Shown here: positions 30,389 through 40,619 of the stretch, piece by piece
Layout of the letters: each line of letters starts with the position of its first letter
Position numbering within the stretch: position 1 is the first letter of the stretch
Assembly: GCF_002835665.1 (NCBI RefSeq)
Contig: NZ_PIZV01000069.1
Location: 1-46,044, forward strand
DNA from: Chryseobacterium sp. PMSZPI
GTDB lineage: Bacteria; Bacteroidota; Bacteroidia; Flavobacteriales; Weeksellaceae
DNA length: 46,044 bases
Reading direction: 5' to 3'
Made by a program: the position numbers and the translations under genes
Notes under the pieces: model-generated
What the model saw: the letters and a program-made list of their open reading frames with translations, nothing else
Database searches by the model: none
Told to the model about the DNA's origin: nothing

Positions 30389-31099
30389 ATGAGTATTCAC
30401 ATCAGTGCAAAAAAAGGAGAAATTGCCAAAGTAGTATTACAGCCGGGGGATCCGCTTCGTGCACAGTATATCGCTGAAAATTATTTAGAAAATGCCAAAC
30501 TGGTAAGTAAAACCAGAGGAATCTTTTATTTTACCGGACTTTATAAAGGTAAAGAAATTACTGTAGGAGCCAGTGGAATGGGATTCCCAAGTATCGGAAT
30601 CTATTCTTTTGAGTTATTTACAGAATATGAAGTAGATACGATCATCAGAATCGGAACTTGTGGTGCTTATAACACGGATCTTAAACTTTTTGATATTTTA
30701 AATATTGAAAATGCAGCCAGCGAAAGTACTTATGCCAAGTATGCATGGGGAATTGAAGATGAGATCCTTTCTCACCAAGGAAATATTTTTAATACCATCA
30801 ATGAGACTTCTAAGGAATTATCTTTAGGCGCTAAAGCGATCAACATTCACAGTAGTGATATCTTCTACAGAAAAGACCCTGCTACTCCTGAAATTGCTAC
30901 AAAGTACAACTGCCCTGCGGTAGAAATGGAAGCTTTCGGACTATTTGCAAACGCTCAACATTTAGGAAAAAATGCAGCTACAATCCTTACAGTAACTGAC
31001 ATTATCCCAACTCATGAAAAAATCTCTGCTGACGAAAGGGAAACAGCTTTAAAACCAATGATGGAATTGGCTTTAGAATCAGCAATTAAGAGTTTATAA
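30389..31099 (+). CDS. deoD: purine-nucleoside phosphorylase, DeoD type
   Basis: 236 residues, the full length of the hexameric DeoD family. Seen: VLQPGDPLRAQYIAENYLE phosphate-binding start, GASGMGFPSIGIYSFELF, IIRIGTCGAYNTDL, VEMEAFGLFANA (purine/ribose site) and VTDIIPTHEKISADER with the catalytic Asp of the family. It cleaves purine (deoxy)nucleosides with phosphate to base and pentose-1-phosphate in salvage. Single gene with its own promoter and a terminator shared with tatD. Confidence 0.95.
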   Translation: MSIHISAKKGEIAKVVLQPGDPLRAQYIAENYLENAKLVSKTRGIFYFTGLYKGKEITVGASGMGFPSIGIYSFELFTEYEVDTIIRIGTCGAYNTDLKLFDILNIENAASESTYAKYAWGIEDEILSHQGNIFNTINETSKELSLGAKAINIHSSDIFYRKDPATPEIATKYNCPAVEMEAFGLFANAQHLGKNAATILTVTDIIPTHEKISADERETALKPMMELALESAIKSL

Positions 31100-31166
31100 G
31101 ATAAGAGGTAAAAATGCTAAGGAAGCTGAGAAAGCTAACAAAGCAGATGTATCAATATAATGTACT

Positions 31167-31202
31167 AAAAAGAGCTTTACTTGATGAGTAGAGCTCTTTT
31201 TT
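31167..31202. terminator. bidirectional terminator between deoD and tatD
   Basis: Stem AAAAGAGCT/AGCTCTTTT (31168-31176 with 31192-31200) with flanking A- and T-runs, located between the two convergent stop codons. Confidence 0.75.
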
Positions 31203-31986
31203 ATAATTTGAAAAATTGTCTGGCAGTTTCTGTAGTTTCATCTGCAACTTCAGAAATGTCTATTCTTTTTAAATGAGCAATGGTTTGTGCCACATAAGGC
31301 AGAAAGGAAGGTTCATTTCGTCTGTTTTGAATTCGGGGCATATTCTTCGGAAGCATAAACGGGGCATCGGTTTCAATCATCATTCTGTCGAGCGGAATGT
31401 ATTTTATAACGTCTTCCAAATGCTTAAATCTTCTTTCATCACTGATTGCACCTGTAAATCCTAAGTAAAATCCTTTATCCAGATATACTTTCGCTTCACT
31501 CAATGTTCCGGTGAAACAGTGTACTACGACTTTCGGTAATTGAATAAGATATTCATCAGTAATTTCATTAAACCTTTTAAAAGCTGATCTTTCATGAAGA
31601 AAAAGAGGTTTTTGGACTTCTATAGCTAATTCAAGCTGAGCTTTATAACATTTCTCCTGTATAGGTCTTGGAGAAAAATCACGATCAAAATCAAGTCCGC
31701 ACTCTCCTACAGAAATCACATGATTCTGTTTCAATAATTTCCGGAGTTCGCTGATACTTTCCTGATTAAAAGATTTTGCATCGTGAGGATGTATTCCCGC
31801 TGTTGAAAATAAGATATCAGGATATTCTTCTGCTATTTCAGCAGATTCTTTGCTTCCCCGGATACTTGTTCCTGTGAGAACCATATGCTCTACGCCATGA
31901 TCCAGGGCTCGGTTGATAATTTCATCATGTTCATTAAAGAACTGTTTATTGGTCAGATTTATGCCAATATCAATGTAAATATTCAT
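31201..31986 (-). CDS. tatD: TatD family metal-dependent hydrolase
   Basis: 261 residues. The N-terminal DIGINLTNKQF replaces the HxH of other family members, as in TatD proper; STAGIHPHDA, VGECGLDFDRDFSPRPIQEKCY, PLFLHERSAF, VVHCFTGTLSEA and IETDAPFMLP are the remaining metal-site and barrel motifs. TatD is a cytosolic 3'-5' DNase/RNase of the amidohydrolase-like fold, acting in DNA repair and RNA quality control. Single gene. Confidence 0.9.
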   Translation of the reverse strand: MNIYIDIGINLTNKQFFNEHDEIINRALDHGVEHMVLTGTSIRGSKESAEIAEEYPDILFSTAGIHPHDAKSFNQESISELRKLLKQNHVISVGECGLDFDRDFSPRPIQEKCYKAQLELAIEVQKPLFLHERSAFKRFNEITDEYLIQLPKVVVHCFTGTLSEAKVYLDKGFYLGFTGAISDERRFKHLEDVIKYIPLDRMMIETDAPFMLPKNMPRIQNRRNEPSFLPYVAQTIAHLKRIDISEVADETTETARQFFKL

Positions 31987-32358
31987 TTGTTTTTATATTG
32001 TTTTGTTATTCATTTTGTGAAAAGTTAATGCCACAAAATTACCAAAACAATACGCAATGTATTTACGTAATAAAAAATATCCCTGATGAAATCAAGCTGT
32101 TACTTGATTATTATACAGCTGTCGAGGGTTACAACGTATTCATTTTTATCATAGAGTATAATTAATTATTACGATAAATGTTTGTGTGTTTTTAGAAGTT
32201 AATGCCTGATTGATTTAATAAATTTTTTCAGAACAAATATCCTCAATATCAACCGTTTTTTTTGATAAAAACATGTAGAATTATACTTGATTTTTGTAGA
32301 TTTTTGTCTACAAATTTTTCTTATACTGTGGGGTATTTTTTTAATCTCTATGAAATTA
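31987..32358. other. intergenic region
   Basis: AT-rich; a TAATTTTG element on the minus strand at 32034-32041 could be the tatD promoter. A Lys-rich 64-codon frame near 32200-32393 has no coding look. Nothing else seen. Confidence 0.4.
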
Positions 32359-33012
32359 TCATTCGTCTGTAATGAATGTTTCAAGAAAGCCAATCAGCTT
32401 TGTACCGCCATGGCTCCAACGAATTCCATGTCCTTCTTTTTCTCTGACTTCAAAAACCAGTTCATGTTTATAATGATAGAAAACATTCCACCAGGTTGAA
32501 TGTTCAAGAATGTAATGAATTTTACCCATCACTTTTTCCTGCTTCTGTTGATTGTTTCCCTTAATTTCACCCCAAAAGTCATCATCTATCCTTCCAACAT
32601 GTTTTTCCCAGGCTCTTTGTGCAATGGTAATTTCATTATTAAAAGGTTCCTGGCAAGCTTTAATCAAAACTGATTTAGGAGGTGGAATTGCATTTTCATC
32701 GCAAATACTTGCTGAAGTCAGCCTTTGCCCTAATACAATAAGCCAGTTTTCAAAGGGAATTAATTCTAAAAGTTGTGCTTTTACCTCATCAGAATGATTG
32801 CTTTCAAGAATAGAGATAAACTTTTCAAAGATTTCCTGTCTGTTGATTTGTATTTCTTCATTAAAATAGGGCAAATCCCATACCCGGAGATTGGTTTTAA
32901 ACCATTGGAGGTTTTCTTCTAATCTTCCCAAATGCTCTTCTGATAAGATATTCTGATACGTCCTTTGCCAGGCTTCTGAAATTAATGGTGTGTACAATTT
33001 TAACCTGGTCAT
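32359..33012 (-). CDS. conserved-looking protein of unknown function
   Basis: 217 residues, cytosolic, helix-rich, with many Trp residues. Distinct strings are LENLQWFKTNLRVWDLPYFN, AQRAWEKHVGRIDDDFWGE and the C-terminal GHGIRWSHGGTKLIGFLE. I do not recognise the family; no metal or nucleotide motif is evident. Transcribed alone. Confidence 0.7.
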   Translation of the reverse strand: MTRLKLYTPLISEAWQRTYQNILSEEHLGRLEENLQWFKTNLRVWDLPYFNEEIQINRQEIFEKFISILESNHSDEVKAQLLELIPFENWLIVLGQRLTSASICDENAIPPPKSVLIKACQEPFNNEITIAQRAWEKHVGRIDDDFWGEIKGNNQQKQEKVMGKIHYILEHSTWWNVFYHYKHELVFEVREKEGHGIRWSHGGTKLIGFLETFITDE

Positions 33013-33178
33013 TAAAAAATTTTAGCCAAAATACTGTTTTTCTTTTCTAAAAGGCAAATTTCATTGTAACATTTCCATACAAAACCATTACCTATTGATA
33101 AACAATATATTACAAATTAGATTATCCAATATTGTAAGGATAAAATTATTTCTATTAGTAATCATTAAATGTATTCCG

Positions 33179-34657
33179 ATGAAAACAACATTTATTATTC
33201 TGGTATTTATTTGTTTTATTCCATTCAATGCTCAGAATAAAGCTAAACAAATTGATGAATTGCTAAAATCGTATAGTAATTTACAACAATTTAGCGGAAA
33301 TATACTTGTATCAAAACATGGCAAAATCATTTTCAAAAAAGAATATGGTTATGCAGATAGGGAATTTTCTATTCCAAATACTGTTGATACAAAATTCAGG
33401 ATAGCATCTCTTACCAAGCAATTTACGGCCATGCTGATTATGCAGCTTAAAGAATCAGGAAGACTGAAACTTACCGATCCTATATCTGCATTTTTGCCTT
33501 ATTACAGAAAAGATATCGGGCAAAAAGTAACGATTCATCAACTCTTAACTAACAGTTCCGGCATTCCGGATTATGCTAATAGAACTGATTTTTTTTCTGA
33601 AATTATTTTCCACAATTACCCACGGGAAGAATTTGTAAAAAGATTTTGTAGCGAAAATCTTCAATTTGAACCAGGGTCAAAATATGCATATAGCAACTCT
33701 GGTTATTATATTCTAGGGATAATTATTGAAATGATCACTAAAAAGCCTTATGCTACAGTACTCCAAGAAAACATATTTGATGCTATTGGAATGAAAAACA
33801 GTGGGCTAGAAACCCAAGAAGCATTAATAAAATACAAAGCTAAAGGATATAATTACAGTTATGGAACATATTCCAACGCAGATTATATCAATATTAATTC
33901 AAGTATTTTTTCGGCAGGAGGTATTTATTCAACCATTGAAGATCTCTTGCTATGGAATGAGGCTCTTTATGGAGGAAAATTATTATCTCAGGAAAATAAA
34001 AAAATTATGTTTACCCCTTATATCAATAAGTATGCTTGTGGTATCATAGTCAATAAAATTTTAGTACCCGGGATGGATCATGACGTTACATTTGCCACCC
34101 ATACAGGAGGCATTAATGGGTTTCGGTCTCTAATACTACATAATATGGAAGATAATGAAACGATCATCCTTCTTTCCAATACAGTTATCAACAATAGTTA
34201 TGAAATAGATCTAAATCCAATCGGTAACAGGATATTTTCAATTCTCCATGATCTGCCCTATGAACAGCCTAAAGCCTCAGCTATAGATAAAGTAGGAGAA
34301 ATCGCTTATAATGGGTCTATCGAAAAGGCTATTTCATTTTTTCAACAAATAAAATCTAAAGAAAAAGACAAATATGATTTCACAAATATGGAAACAGAAC
34401 TAAATAGCCTTGGATATTCTCTTATTCATAAAACCCGGATAAAAGATGCAATTGCCATTTTTAGAATTAATACAGAAGAATATCCAAGTGCATGGAATGT
34501 ATTTGACAGTTATGGGGAAGCTTTAATGATCGATGGGCAAAAAGAAGCTGCTATCAAAAATTATGAGATATCGCTCAAGCTAAATCCAGCAAATGCAAAT
34601 GCTGAGGAACAGCTTAAAATATTAAAGTCTGAATCAAAAGCCACAACAATACAATAG
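33179..34657 (+). CDS. serine hydrolase, class C beta-lactamase / PBP-like, with TPR tail
   Basis: 492 residues from the Met that starts a signal peptide (MKTTFIILVFICFIPFNAQ); an upstream Met would add 28 hydrophobic residues. Active-site motifs: SLTK in RIASLTKQFTAMLIMQL (nucleophile Ser), YSNSGYY as YxN, and HTGGINGF as the KTG box. The last 110 residues form TPR-like helices (AIAIFRINTEEYPSAWNVFDSYGEALM, AAIKNYEISLKLNPANANAEEQL). Likely a periplasmic peptidase or esterase of the beta-lactamase family rather than a resistance enzyme. Single gene. Confidence 0.9.
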   Translation: MKTTFIILVFICFIPFNAQNKAKQIDELLKSYSNLQQFSGNILVSKHGKIIFKKEYGYADREFSIPNTVDTKFRIASLTKQFTAMLIMQLKESGRLKLTDPISAFLPYYRKDIGQKVTIHQLLTNSSGIPDYANRTDFFSEIIFHNYPREEFVKRFCSENLQFEPGSKYAYSNSGYYILGIIIEMITKKPYATVLQENIFDAIGMKNSGLETQEALIKYKAKGYNYSYGTYSNADYININSSIFSAGGIYSTIEDLLLWNEALYGGKLLSQENKKIMFTPYINKYACGIIVNKILVPGMDHDVTFATHTGGINGFRSLILHNMEDNETIILLSNTVINNSYEIDLNPIGNRIFSILHDLPYEQPKASAIDKVGEIAYNGSIEKAISFFQQIKSKEKDKYDFTNMETELNSLGYSLIHKTRIKDAIAIFRINTEEYPSAWNVFDSYGEALMIDGQKEAAIKNYEISLKLNPANANAEEQLKILKSESKATTIQ

Positions 34658-34872
34658 ATTTAAGCGGTTACGTTTGTCAGATTACGGGACAGCCTCTCCT
34701 TTTCTTTACGTCCAACTTCCCATCTAATTATTACATACATTCCATCGACATTATTTGCAAATTCAATAAAACTAAAAACCTGAAGTTATGTTTTCTACAA
34801 CAAAAGAGATATTTTATACAAAGTTTTGATTTTAATAAGGGATATGTTTGCACAGACTTAAAAATACCCTTT

Positions 34873-35712
34873 ATGAATACACTGAAAAAATTATGTTACT
34901 TATCTGCAGCAGTACTTTTATCAGCATCTTTTGTATCATGTTCAAATGATAACAATGAGATTATTATCGACCAGCAGACTCCCTCACAAGTCTTATCTTC
35001 TACGCCATGGGAAACCACAGGAGCTAAAGATAAAAACGGAAAAAATGTTGCGTTAACAGATGCTAGCGTGGCAGGATATGTAGGTTTTGCCTATTTCAAA
35101 GCCAATGGAAATTTTGCCATCTATGGACTGAATGATGTGTTGAGATCAATGGGAACATGGTCTGTAGACGCCCAGGGAAAAACAAGAACCATTGCCTCCT
35201 TAAACCCGGACGGAACGACTATTTTCACTCGTGATGTTGAAATTCTTGTTTTAAATAGAAATGAATTCACATACAGAATCCGCCCTAATGCTGCTGATCC
35301 ATCTGTTTATTATGACATCATCCATACAAGAACTTCTCATGCCGAGCCAAGCAATGGTCAACTTACTTTGGCATCTACGCCTTGGGAAACCACAGGAGCT
35401 AAAGATAAAGACGGGAACAATGTAGCATTAGATAATAACAACGTAGCCGGATATGTAGGATATTCTTATTTTAAAGCTAATGGAACCTTCAAAATCTTTG
35501 GACTAAATGATGTTCTTCGTTCTGAAGGTACATGGTCTATCTCTCCGGATGGAAAAAAGAGAACGCTTACAACTCCAACCTTTACCCGTGTTGTTGATAT
35601 TCTGGTTCTGAATGAAACGACATTCACTTACAGAATTACACCCGATGCTACCAATCCGGCTGTATTTTATGATATCATCCATACTAAGGTAAGCCATAAG
35701 GAACCATCATAG
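34873..35712 (+). CDS. lipoprotein with two DUF4822 repeats
   Basis: 279 residues. Lipobox FVSCS (Cys23) gives a lipid-anchored protein. Two tandem domains of about 120 residues (about 38-155 and 167-277) share STPWETTGAKDK, VAGYVG...YFKANG, FGLNDVLRS.GTWS and YDIIHT..SH.EPS, clearly an internal duplication. The fold resembles DUF4822, seen in Bacteroidota surface lipoproteins of unknown role. The gene is followed by a strong terminator. Confidence 0.88.
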   Translation: MNTLKKLCYLSAAVLLSASFVSCSNDNNEIIIDQQTPSQVLSSTPWETTGAKDKNGKNVALTDASVAGYVGFAYFKANGNFAIYGLNDVLRSMGTWSVDAQGKTRTIASLNPDGTTIFTRDVEILVLNRNEFTYRIRPNAADPSVYYDIIHTRTSHAEPSNGQLTLASTPWETTGAKDKDGNNVALDNNNVAGYVGYSYFKANGTFKIFGLNDVLRSEGTWSISPDGKKRTLTTPTFTRVVDILVLNETTFTYRITPDATNPAVFYDIIHTKVSHKEPS

Positions 35713-35732
35713 TATTATTTTTTATAATAAGG

Positions 35733-35765
35733 AAGAACCCTGCCAACTTTGGCAGGGTTCTGTTT
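35733..35765 (+). terminator. intrinsic terminator after the DUF4822 gene
   Basis: Stem AGAACCCTGCC/GGCAGGGTTCT followed by GTTTT, 20 bases past the stop codon. Confidence 0.8.
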
Positions 35766-35769
35766 TCAC

Positions 35770-35800
35770 CTCTTAAAAAAACCTGCCTTTCAGCAGGTTC
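35770..35800 (-). terminator. intrinsic terminator of the C1q-like gene
   Basis: Minus-strand stem AACCTGC/GCAGGTT with a short loop and a TTTTTTT tail; it serves the minus-strand transcript ending at 35899. Confidence 0.7.
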
Positions 35801-35898
35801 GGGACTAATTAAAAGCATATAAATACTAAGCTATCTTTAGATTTATCATGCCATGAAAACGCTTGTATTTTTCAAGAAATATTAAGAACATTCCTTTA

Positions 35899-36615
35899 TT
35901 ACGATCCTAAGAATGAAATTGAAAAAGTTGCTCCAACAGGTGAACTATAAGTTTCTGTATTTCCCCCTTGCCCTGTATTGTTACACCCATTACAATGCGT
36001 AGAACCAAAAGACACTATTGAGTTAGTATTAATATAAAGAACAATAGTTCCACCTTTATATGAGATAGCGTCTGGTGCAAAATTGGCAGTAGTAGCAAAA
36101 ACATAAGCCTGAGTATTACTACTGTCATTAATGTTGACTACAAGATTTGAAGTATTCTGAAGTTTGTTCGAAGTAATTCCCCCTGCCAGTGAAAACTGAT
36201 AAAAACCTGAAACTGGGATTGTATAAATACTGCTGCCAGCACTCCAGTTACCATCATCAGCCAAAATACTTCCAAAATTCCATTTATAAAATGCACCTCC
36301 TGGTAGTGTATTTTGAACAACAGTTGTCTTTCCTGCTGCTACCACTTTAGGAATAAATGCATTATTAGGAGCTCCGGCCATATGCATCCAGCTTGTTCCA
36401 TCGCTGTAATAGACTTGTTTGGTAGTGGTATCATATTTCATGGCCCCTTCTCCTGCAATCGTTGCCGTTTGATTTGTGTCTCCGAATGCAATGGCTGAAT
36501 TTCCGGAAGTCCTGGCATCCAGATTTACTTTGGGATTATTGTTTCCTACCCCAACTTGGGCTATAGAGATTCCCCAAATAAGAAGGGAAACCAGCAAAAC
36601 AAATTTATTTTTCAT
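35899..36615 (-). CDS. secreted protein with C1q/TNF-like jelly-roll domain
   Basis: 238 residues with signal peptide (MKNKFVLLVSLLIWGISIAQ). After it a Bacteroidota tail-type head (VGVGNNNPKVNLDARTSGN, MKYDTTTKQVYYSDGTSWMHM) precedes a beta-rich C-terminal domain (about 95-238; AFYKWNFGSIL, IYTIPVSGFYQFSLAGG, GATFSISFLG) that resembles C1q-like domains. This looks like an exported structural or adhesive protein. Single gene. Confidence 0.78.
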   Translation of the reverse strand: MKNKFVLLVSLLIWGISIAQVGVGNNNPKVNLDARTSGNSAIAFGDTNQTATIAGEGAMKYDTTTKQVYYSDGTSWMHMAGAPNNAFIPKVVAAGKTTVVQNTLPGGAFYKWNFGSILADDGNWSAGSSIYTIPVSGFYQFSLAGGITSNKLQNTSNLVVNINDSSNTQAYVFATTANFAPDAISYKGGTIVLYINTNSIVSFGSTHCNGCNNTGQGGNTETYSSPVGATFSISFLGS

Positions 36616-36842
36616 AGTGTAAAGTTTTTAATTTTTTGATCATTTCTTTAAAACAACATCTTTTTAATTTCTAAGTATTTCAAGCTCGATAAATCGTGTG
36701 TAAAATTAGTTTTCAAAGGAAAAAAATATGGTATGTGGATCGTAAGAAAAAAACTACCTTTTGTAGAAAAAATCCTAATAAATTCGAACATTATATTAAA
36801 TGTTAACATTAAATTTGCTATTACAAAGTGTATTTTTCTTAG

Positions 36843-39800
36843 ATGAAAAGATTTTTATTATTGTTTAGCCTATTTCCCTTTCTGCTTTTGTTAGGGCAAC
36901 AGTATCAGTCTTTCTGGTATAATACAGACAATGGGCTTCCGCAAAACAGTATCAAAGATATTATCAAAGATAAGTACGGATTTATATGGCTTTCAACAGA
37001 TGGTGGTATTGTAAGGTATGATGGGAAAGATTTTATCACCTATAAAAACCTTAAGATTTCCAATTTTAATTTCTTCTTTTTTCTTGGCCAGCCTCAAACA
37101 GATCATATTGTTATTCCAAATGCAGCAGAACGGGAATATCTGGTGATTAAGAATCGGAAAATAAAAGTTTATAAACCGGATTCACAGGAAATAAAAGAAG
37201 ATGTCAACAGAATCTATCATCAAGGCAAAGAATATATTTTTTTCAGCAAAAATAATTCACAGTTCGCGATCACTTCACCTTCAAGAGCATTTATAGGATT
37301 CAAATCAGGAATGTACCTTTTTGAAGATGGGAAGAATATTGTTTATTTAAAAAAGAATTCCTCTGAAGAAATCACAATTCCTTTCTTATTTAAAATGAAA
37401 AATCTGAAAAACTTTTTTGGATTTGGGGAAACTTTATTTCTGAGAGATCCTGAAAGGAAAAAGATAATTCAATTTGAAGCGGATAAAATATCTGATTTCC
37501 CATGTGATGATCCTCTTTATACAGACCCTGCAAGTAGAATTTACTGGCAAAAAACAATAAATCAAAATTTCATCATCAACAAAGGGGTTATCTATATTTC
37601 AACATTACAAAACGGGACATTAAAAGCAATTCCACTCATTCGCCTCAAAAATTCAGATATAGACATTGCTTCTATTTACAGTATTCTGTTTGACAAAGAA
37701 AGCCGATCTATTTATTTGGGAACTGTAAACAAAGGTTTGAATATCATCAAAATACCTTCTTTCACCACTCCCGAACTGGCCCCTACTGTAGAATACAGGG
37801 TACAATATACCATGCTTCCTTTTGGTAAAGATCAGATCATCAACATTCAGGGAAGGATATTTAAAAGACATTCACTAGTCAAAGATTATCACTTCAATAC
37901 CTTTGATGAGCTGGGAGCTCTATATGATGAGAAAAAAAATATTTTATTTGTAAGCAGCAGTAATCATAGAATTTATAGAAGATATGCTCCCGACTATAAA
38001 AAGTATGACTCTCTATCATCTGATAAAACACGTTTTCCAATACTAGTATTTAAAGACCGGGAATCTTATATGCAGCTTCATTCTGATAATATAAGATTTT
38101 ACCTGGTAATTTATAAAGATTCCAATTTTGATAAACCGGAATATATTTTCCCATTCGACAATCTTATTTATAGCGCCATGCACATTGACCATGATCGTCT
38201 TCTTGTGGGACTCATCGATGGTCTTTATCTTGTCTCCAAGTCGAAACGAACCATTAAAAAGATTCGTACTCCATCATTGAATGTCAAAAATATTATAAGT
38301 ACAGAAAGTGGAAATGTCTGGATCATTACGAGAGGTAAAGGTTTTTATTTATTCAAAAACAACCGGCTTATCAAGATGCCTTATGATGAAAACGCTTATC
38401 TTTCTTATCCCCATAATGTGATCAGAGATAAAAAGGGATTTCTCTGGATTCCTTCTAATAATGGATTATTTAAAGTTCCCGAAAGCAGTCTCCTGGAGTA
38501 TGCAAAAAACAATACAAAGAAAGTTTTTTACTATCGGTATACCAAGGATGACGGTTTTAAAATTAATGAATTCAATGGAGCAGGTACTTCTTCCTGCTTT
38601 GCCGAGCTTGAAAATGGAGATTTTGTATTGCCTTCAATGGACGGATATGTATTTTTTAATCCGTTGCAAACTCCATCTTATTATCCAAAAGCAAAGAACA
38701 TTTATATTGAAAGAGCCAAAATAAAAAATAGCGATTTTATTTATTTCAAAGATACCCTGAATTTGAAAAATGATTTTGAAGATACTTCTGTTTTTATAGA
38801 TACTCCTTATTTTTCAAATAATGATAATCTTTATATGGAAGCAGGATTTCGGAATGAAGAGAATAATATTAAATGGAATAAGCTGAGAAACAGAGAATAT
38901 AGTATTCCCCATCTCTCGCCCGGGCTCTATACTTTATATATCAGAACTTTGATTTCTCCAACAGGCCATTTTACCTATAAAAAAATACTAATCAATGTTC
39001 CGGCATTATTTTATCAAACAACATGGTTTCGCACTGTGGTCATCCTTATCTTTATAGGGCTAATTATTTTTCTAATCAGATTAAGAACTCAATTCCTTCA
39101 AAAAAAGAATACCACATTGAAGAAAATCGTTCATCAGAAAAATGACGAACTAAAGATCACACAAGATCAGTTGAAAAATGAAGCGGAATATCAAAAAGAC
39201 CTCATCCAAACCATTAATCACGATATTACCACACCGATTAAATATCTGTCCGTGATGTCTCAAAAACTTTCTGAAACTGATAATATCAATCTACAAAAAC
39301 AATATTTTGATACTATTCACAAATCTTCTGAAGAGCTTTATAAATTTACTTTAAACTTAAAAAACTATACTGAGCTTTTCAGCAGCCAAGCTCAGAAGTA
39401 TCAGGAAAATGAATATTCCATTTCAGAGATATTGGAAGAGAAAAAAAATCTGTTTGCACAGATTGCAGCTCAAAACAACATTATAATTAATAATATTGCG
39501 CCCCTTAATATTGTATTAAATATCAATGAAAGTATGATGTCTGCCATTATCCATAATCTTGTGGACAATGCTGTAAAGAACACTTTTGAAGGTGAAATCA
39601 TTCTGAATGCTGAAGAGAAAGAATATCAGATTATAATCAGTGTAACCGATTCCGGAGTTGGAATGAAAGAAGATGTATTGGAATATTATAATAGCCTGAT
39701 CAATAATATAAAAAATAAACCTTCTTCCTTCAAAAGTCAGGGGCTTGGGCTCCATCTCGTTATTCAGCTATTGAAAAAGATTGATGGAAGTATTCGGTTT

Positions 39801-39854
39801 AAACCTCATCATCCTAAAGGAACAAGAGTCGAAATAACAATACAAAAACCATAA
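36843..39854 (+). CDS. propeller-type hybrid sensor histidine kinase
   Basis: 1003 residues. Signal peptide at 1-18, then a periplasmic two-component-regulator beta-propeller (repeats like NGLPQNSIKDIIKDKYGFIWLSTDGGIVRYDG and DKKGFLWIPSNNGLFK) and a Y_Y_Y-like domain, a membrane helix at about 729-745 and a cytosolic kinase core. H box INHDITTPIKYL (His793), N box SAIIHNLVDNAVKN, G1 DSGVGM and G2 SQGLGLHLV are visible. The kinase is followed four bases later by a NarL-type regulator, its likely partner. Ligand unknown; glycan sensing is common in the class. Confidence 0.9.
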   Translation: MKRFLLLFSLFPFLLLLGQQYQSFWYNTDNGLPQNSIKDIIKDKYGFIWLSTDGGIVRYDGKDFITYKNLKISNFNFFFFLGQPQTDHIVIPNAAEREYLVIKNRKIKVYKPDSQEIKEDVNRIYHQGKEYIFFSKNNSQFAITSPSRAFIGFKSGMYLFEDGKNIVYLKKNSSEEITIPFLFKMKNLKNFFGFGETLFLRDPERKKIIQFEADKISDFPCDDPLYTDPASRIYWQKTINQNFIINKGVIYISTLQNGTLKAIPLIRLKNSDIDIASIYSILFDKESRSIYLGTVNKGLNIIKIPSFTTPELAPTVEYRVQYTMLPFGKDQIINIQGRIFKRHSLVKDYHFNTFDELGALYDEKKNILFVSSSNHRIYRRYAPDYKKYDSLSSDKTRFPILVFKDRESYMQLHSDNIRFYLVIYKDSNFDKPEYIFPFDNLIYSAMHIDHDRLLVGLIDGLYLVSKSKRTIKKIRTPSLNVKNIISTESGNVWIITRGKGFYLFKNNRLIKMPYDENAYLSYPHNVIRDKKGFLWIPSNNGLFKVPESSLLEYAKNNTKKVFYYRYTKDDGFKINEFNGAGTSSCFAELENGDFVLPSMDGYVFFNPLQTPSYYPKAKNIYIERAKIKNSDFIYFKDTLNLKNDFEDTSVFIDTPYFSNNDNLYMEAGFRNEENNIKWNKLRNREYSIPHLSPGLYTLYIRTLISPTGHFTYKKILINVPALFYQTTWFRTVVILIFIGLIIFLIRLRTQFLQKKNTTLKKIVHQKNDELKITQDQLKNEAEYQKDLIQTINHDITTPIKYLSVMSQKLSETDNINLQKQYFDTIHKSSEELYKFTLNLKNYTELFSSQAQKYQENEYSISEILEEKKNLFAQIAAQNNIIINNIAPLNIVLNINESMMSAIIHNLVDNAVKNTFEGEIILNAEEKEYQIIISVTDSGVGMKEDVLEYYNSLINNIKNKPSSFKSQGLGLHLVIQLLKKIDGSIRFKPHHPKGTRVEITIQKP

Positions 39855-39858
39855 CCAA

Positions 39859-40512
39859 ATGCAAAAAAAAATACTTATTGCCGACGACCATTATGTTGTA
39901 AGAATGGGAACCTCACTGCTATTGCACTCCACGTATGAAGGACTTGAAATAGACTTTGCCGAACACTACGAAAATGTAAAAACAAAAGTTTCAGTTACAT
40001 TGTATGATCTGATTATCCTTGATATTGATATGCCCGGAAGCTTGTACCTGAGTATGATTAAAGAGTTAAAGGAATTATCTCCGGATAGTAAAATTTTGAT
40101 TTTTTCTGCCTACGACGAGAAAACAGCTGTACAATACATCCATGAAGGTGCTGATGGATACCTCAACAAGCAACAAAGTGAAAAAGTAGTAGATGCGGTT
40201 ACTTTAATTTTTAGAGAGGGGAATTATTATCCACAGGAGGTTCTCTATCTCCTTGTCAACAAACAAAAAGAACCTGTTTCTATTTATAATCTATCGAAAA
40301 GAGAACTTCAGGTATTCCAGCTTCTTGCTGAAGGCAATGGTAATCTCGAGATTTCCAATATTCTGAACCTTAAAATGTCAACGGTAAGTACTTTTAAAAG
40401 AAGAATTTTTGAAAAGCTTCATATCAAAACCATCGTAGATATCATCAAACTCTACGAAAAACATCGTACAACTATAGAGAAAATTATCCAATCATCTCAT
40501 GATGTAGCCTAG
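39859..40512 (+). CDS. NarL/LuxR-type response regulator
   Basis: 217 residues. Receiver domain at 1-125 with acidic pocket Asp9/Asp10 (IADDHYVV), phosphoacceptor Asp55 (LIILDIDMP) and Lys in the QYIHEGADGYLNK region. C-terminal LuxR-type HTH from about 148 (LSKRELQVFQLLAEGNGNLE ... LNLKMSTVSTFKRRIFEKLHIK). Encoded right after the propeller kinase. Confidence 0.93.
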   Translation: MQKKILIADDHYVVRMGTSLLLHSTYEGLEIDFAEHYENVKTKVSVTLYDLIILDIDMPGSLYLSMIKELKELSPDSKILIFSAYDEKTAVQYIHEGADGYLNKQQSEKVVDAVTLIFREGNYYPQEVLYLLVNKQKEPVSIYNLSKRELQVFQLLAEGNGNLEISNILNLKMSTVSTFKRRIFEKLHIKTIVDIIKLYEKHRTTIEKIIQSSHDVA

Positions 40513-40619
40513 TCGATTTCTTATGTTATCCGGATTGGATCGAATGTGTATTCTAACCTATCCGGATAATGTAATATTTTATCTTATGGCTTCTTCATTT
40601 TTATGAATTAAAATATGGT

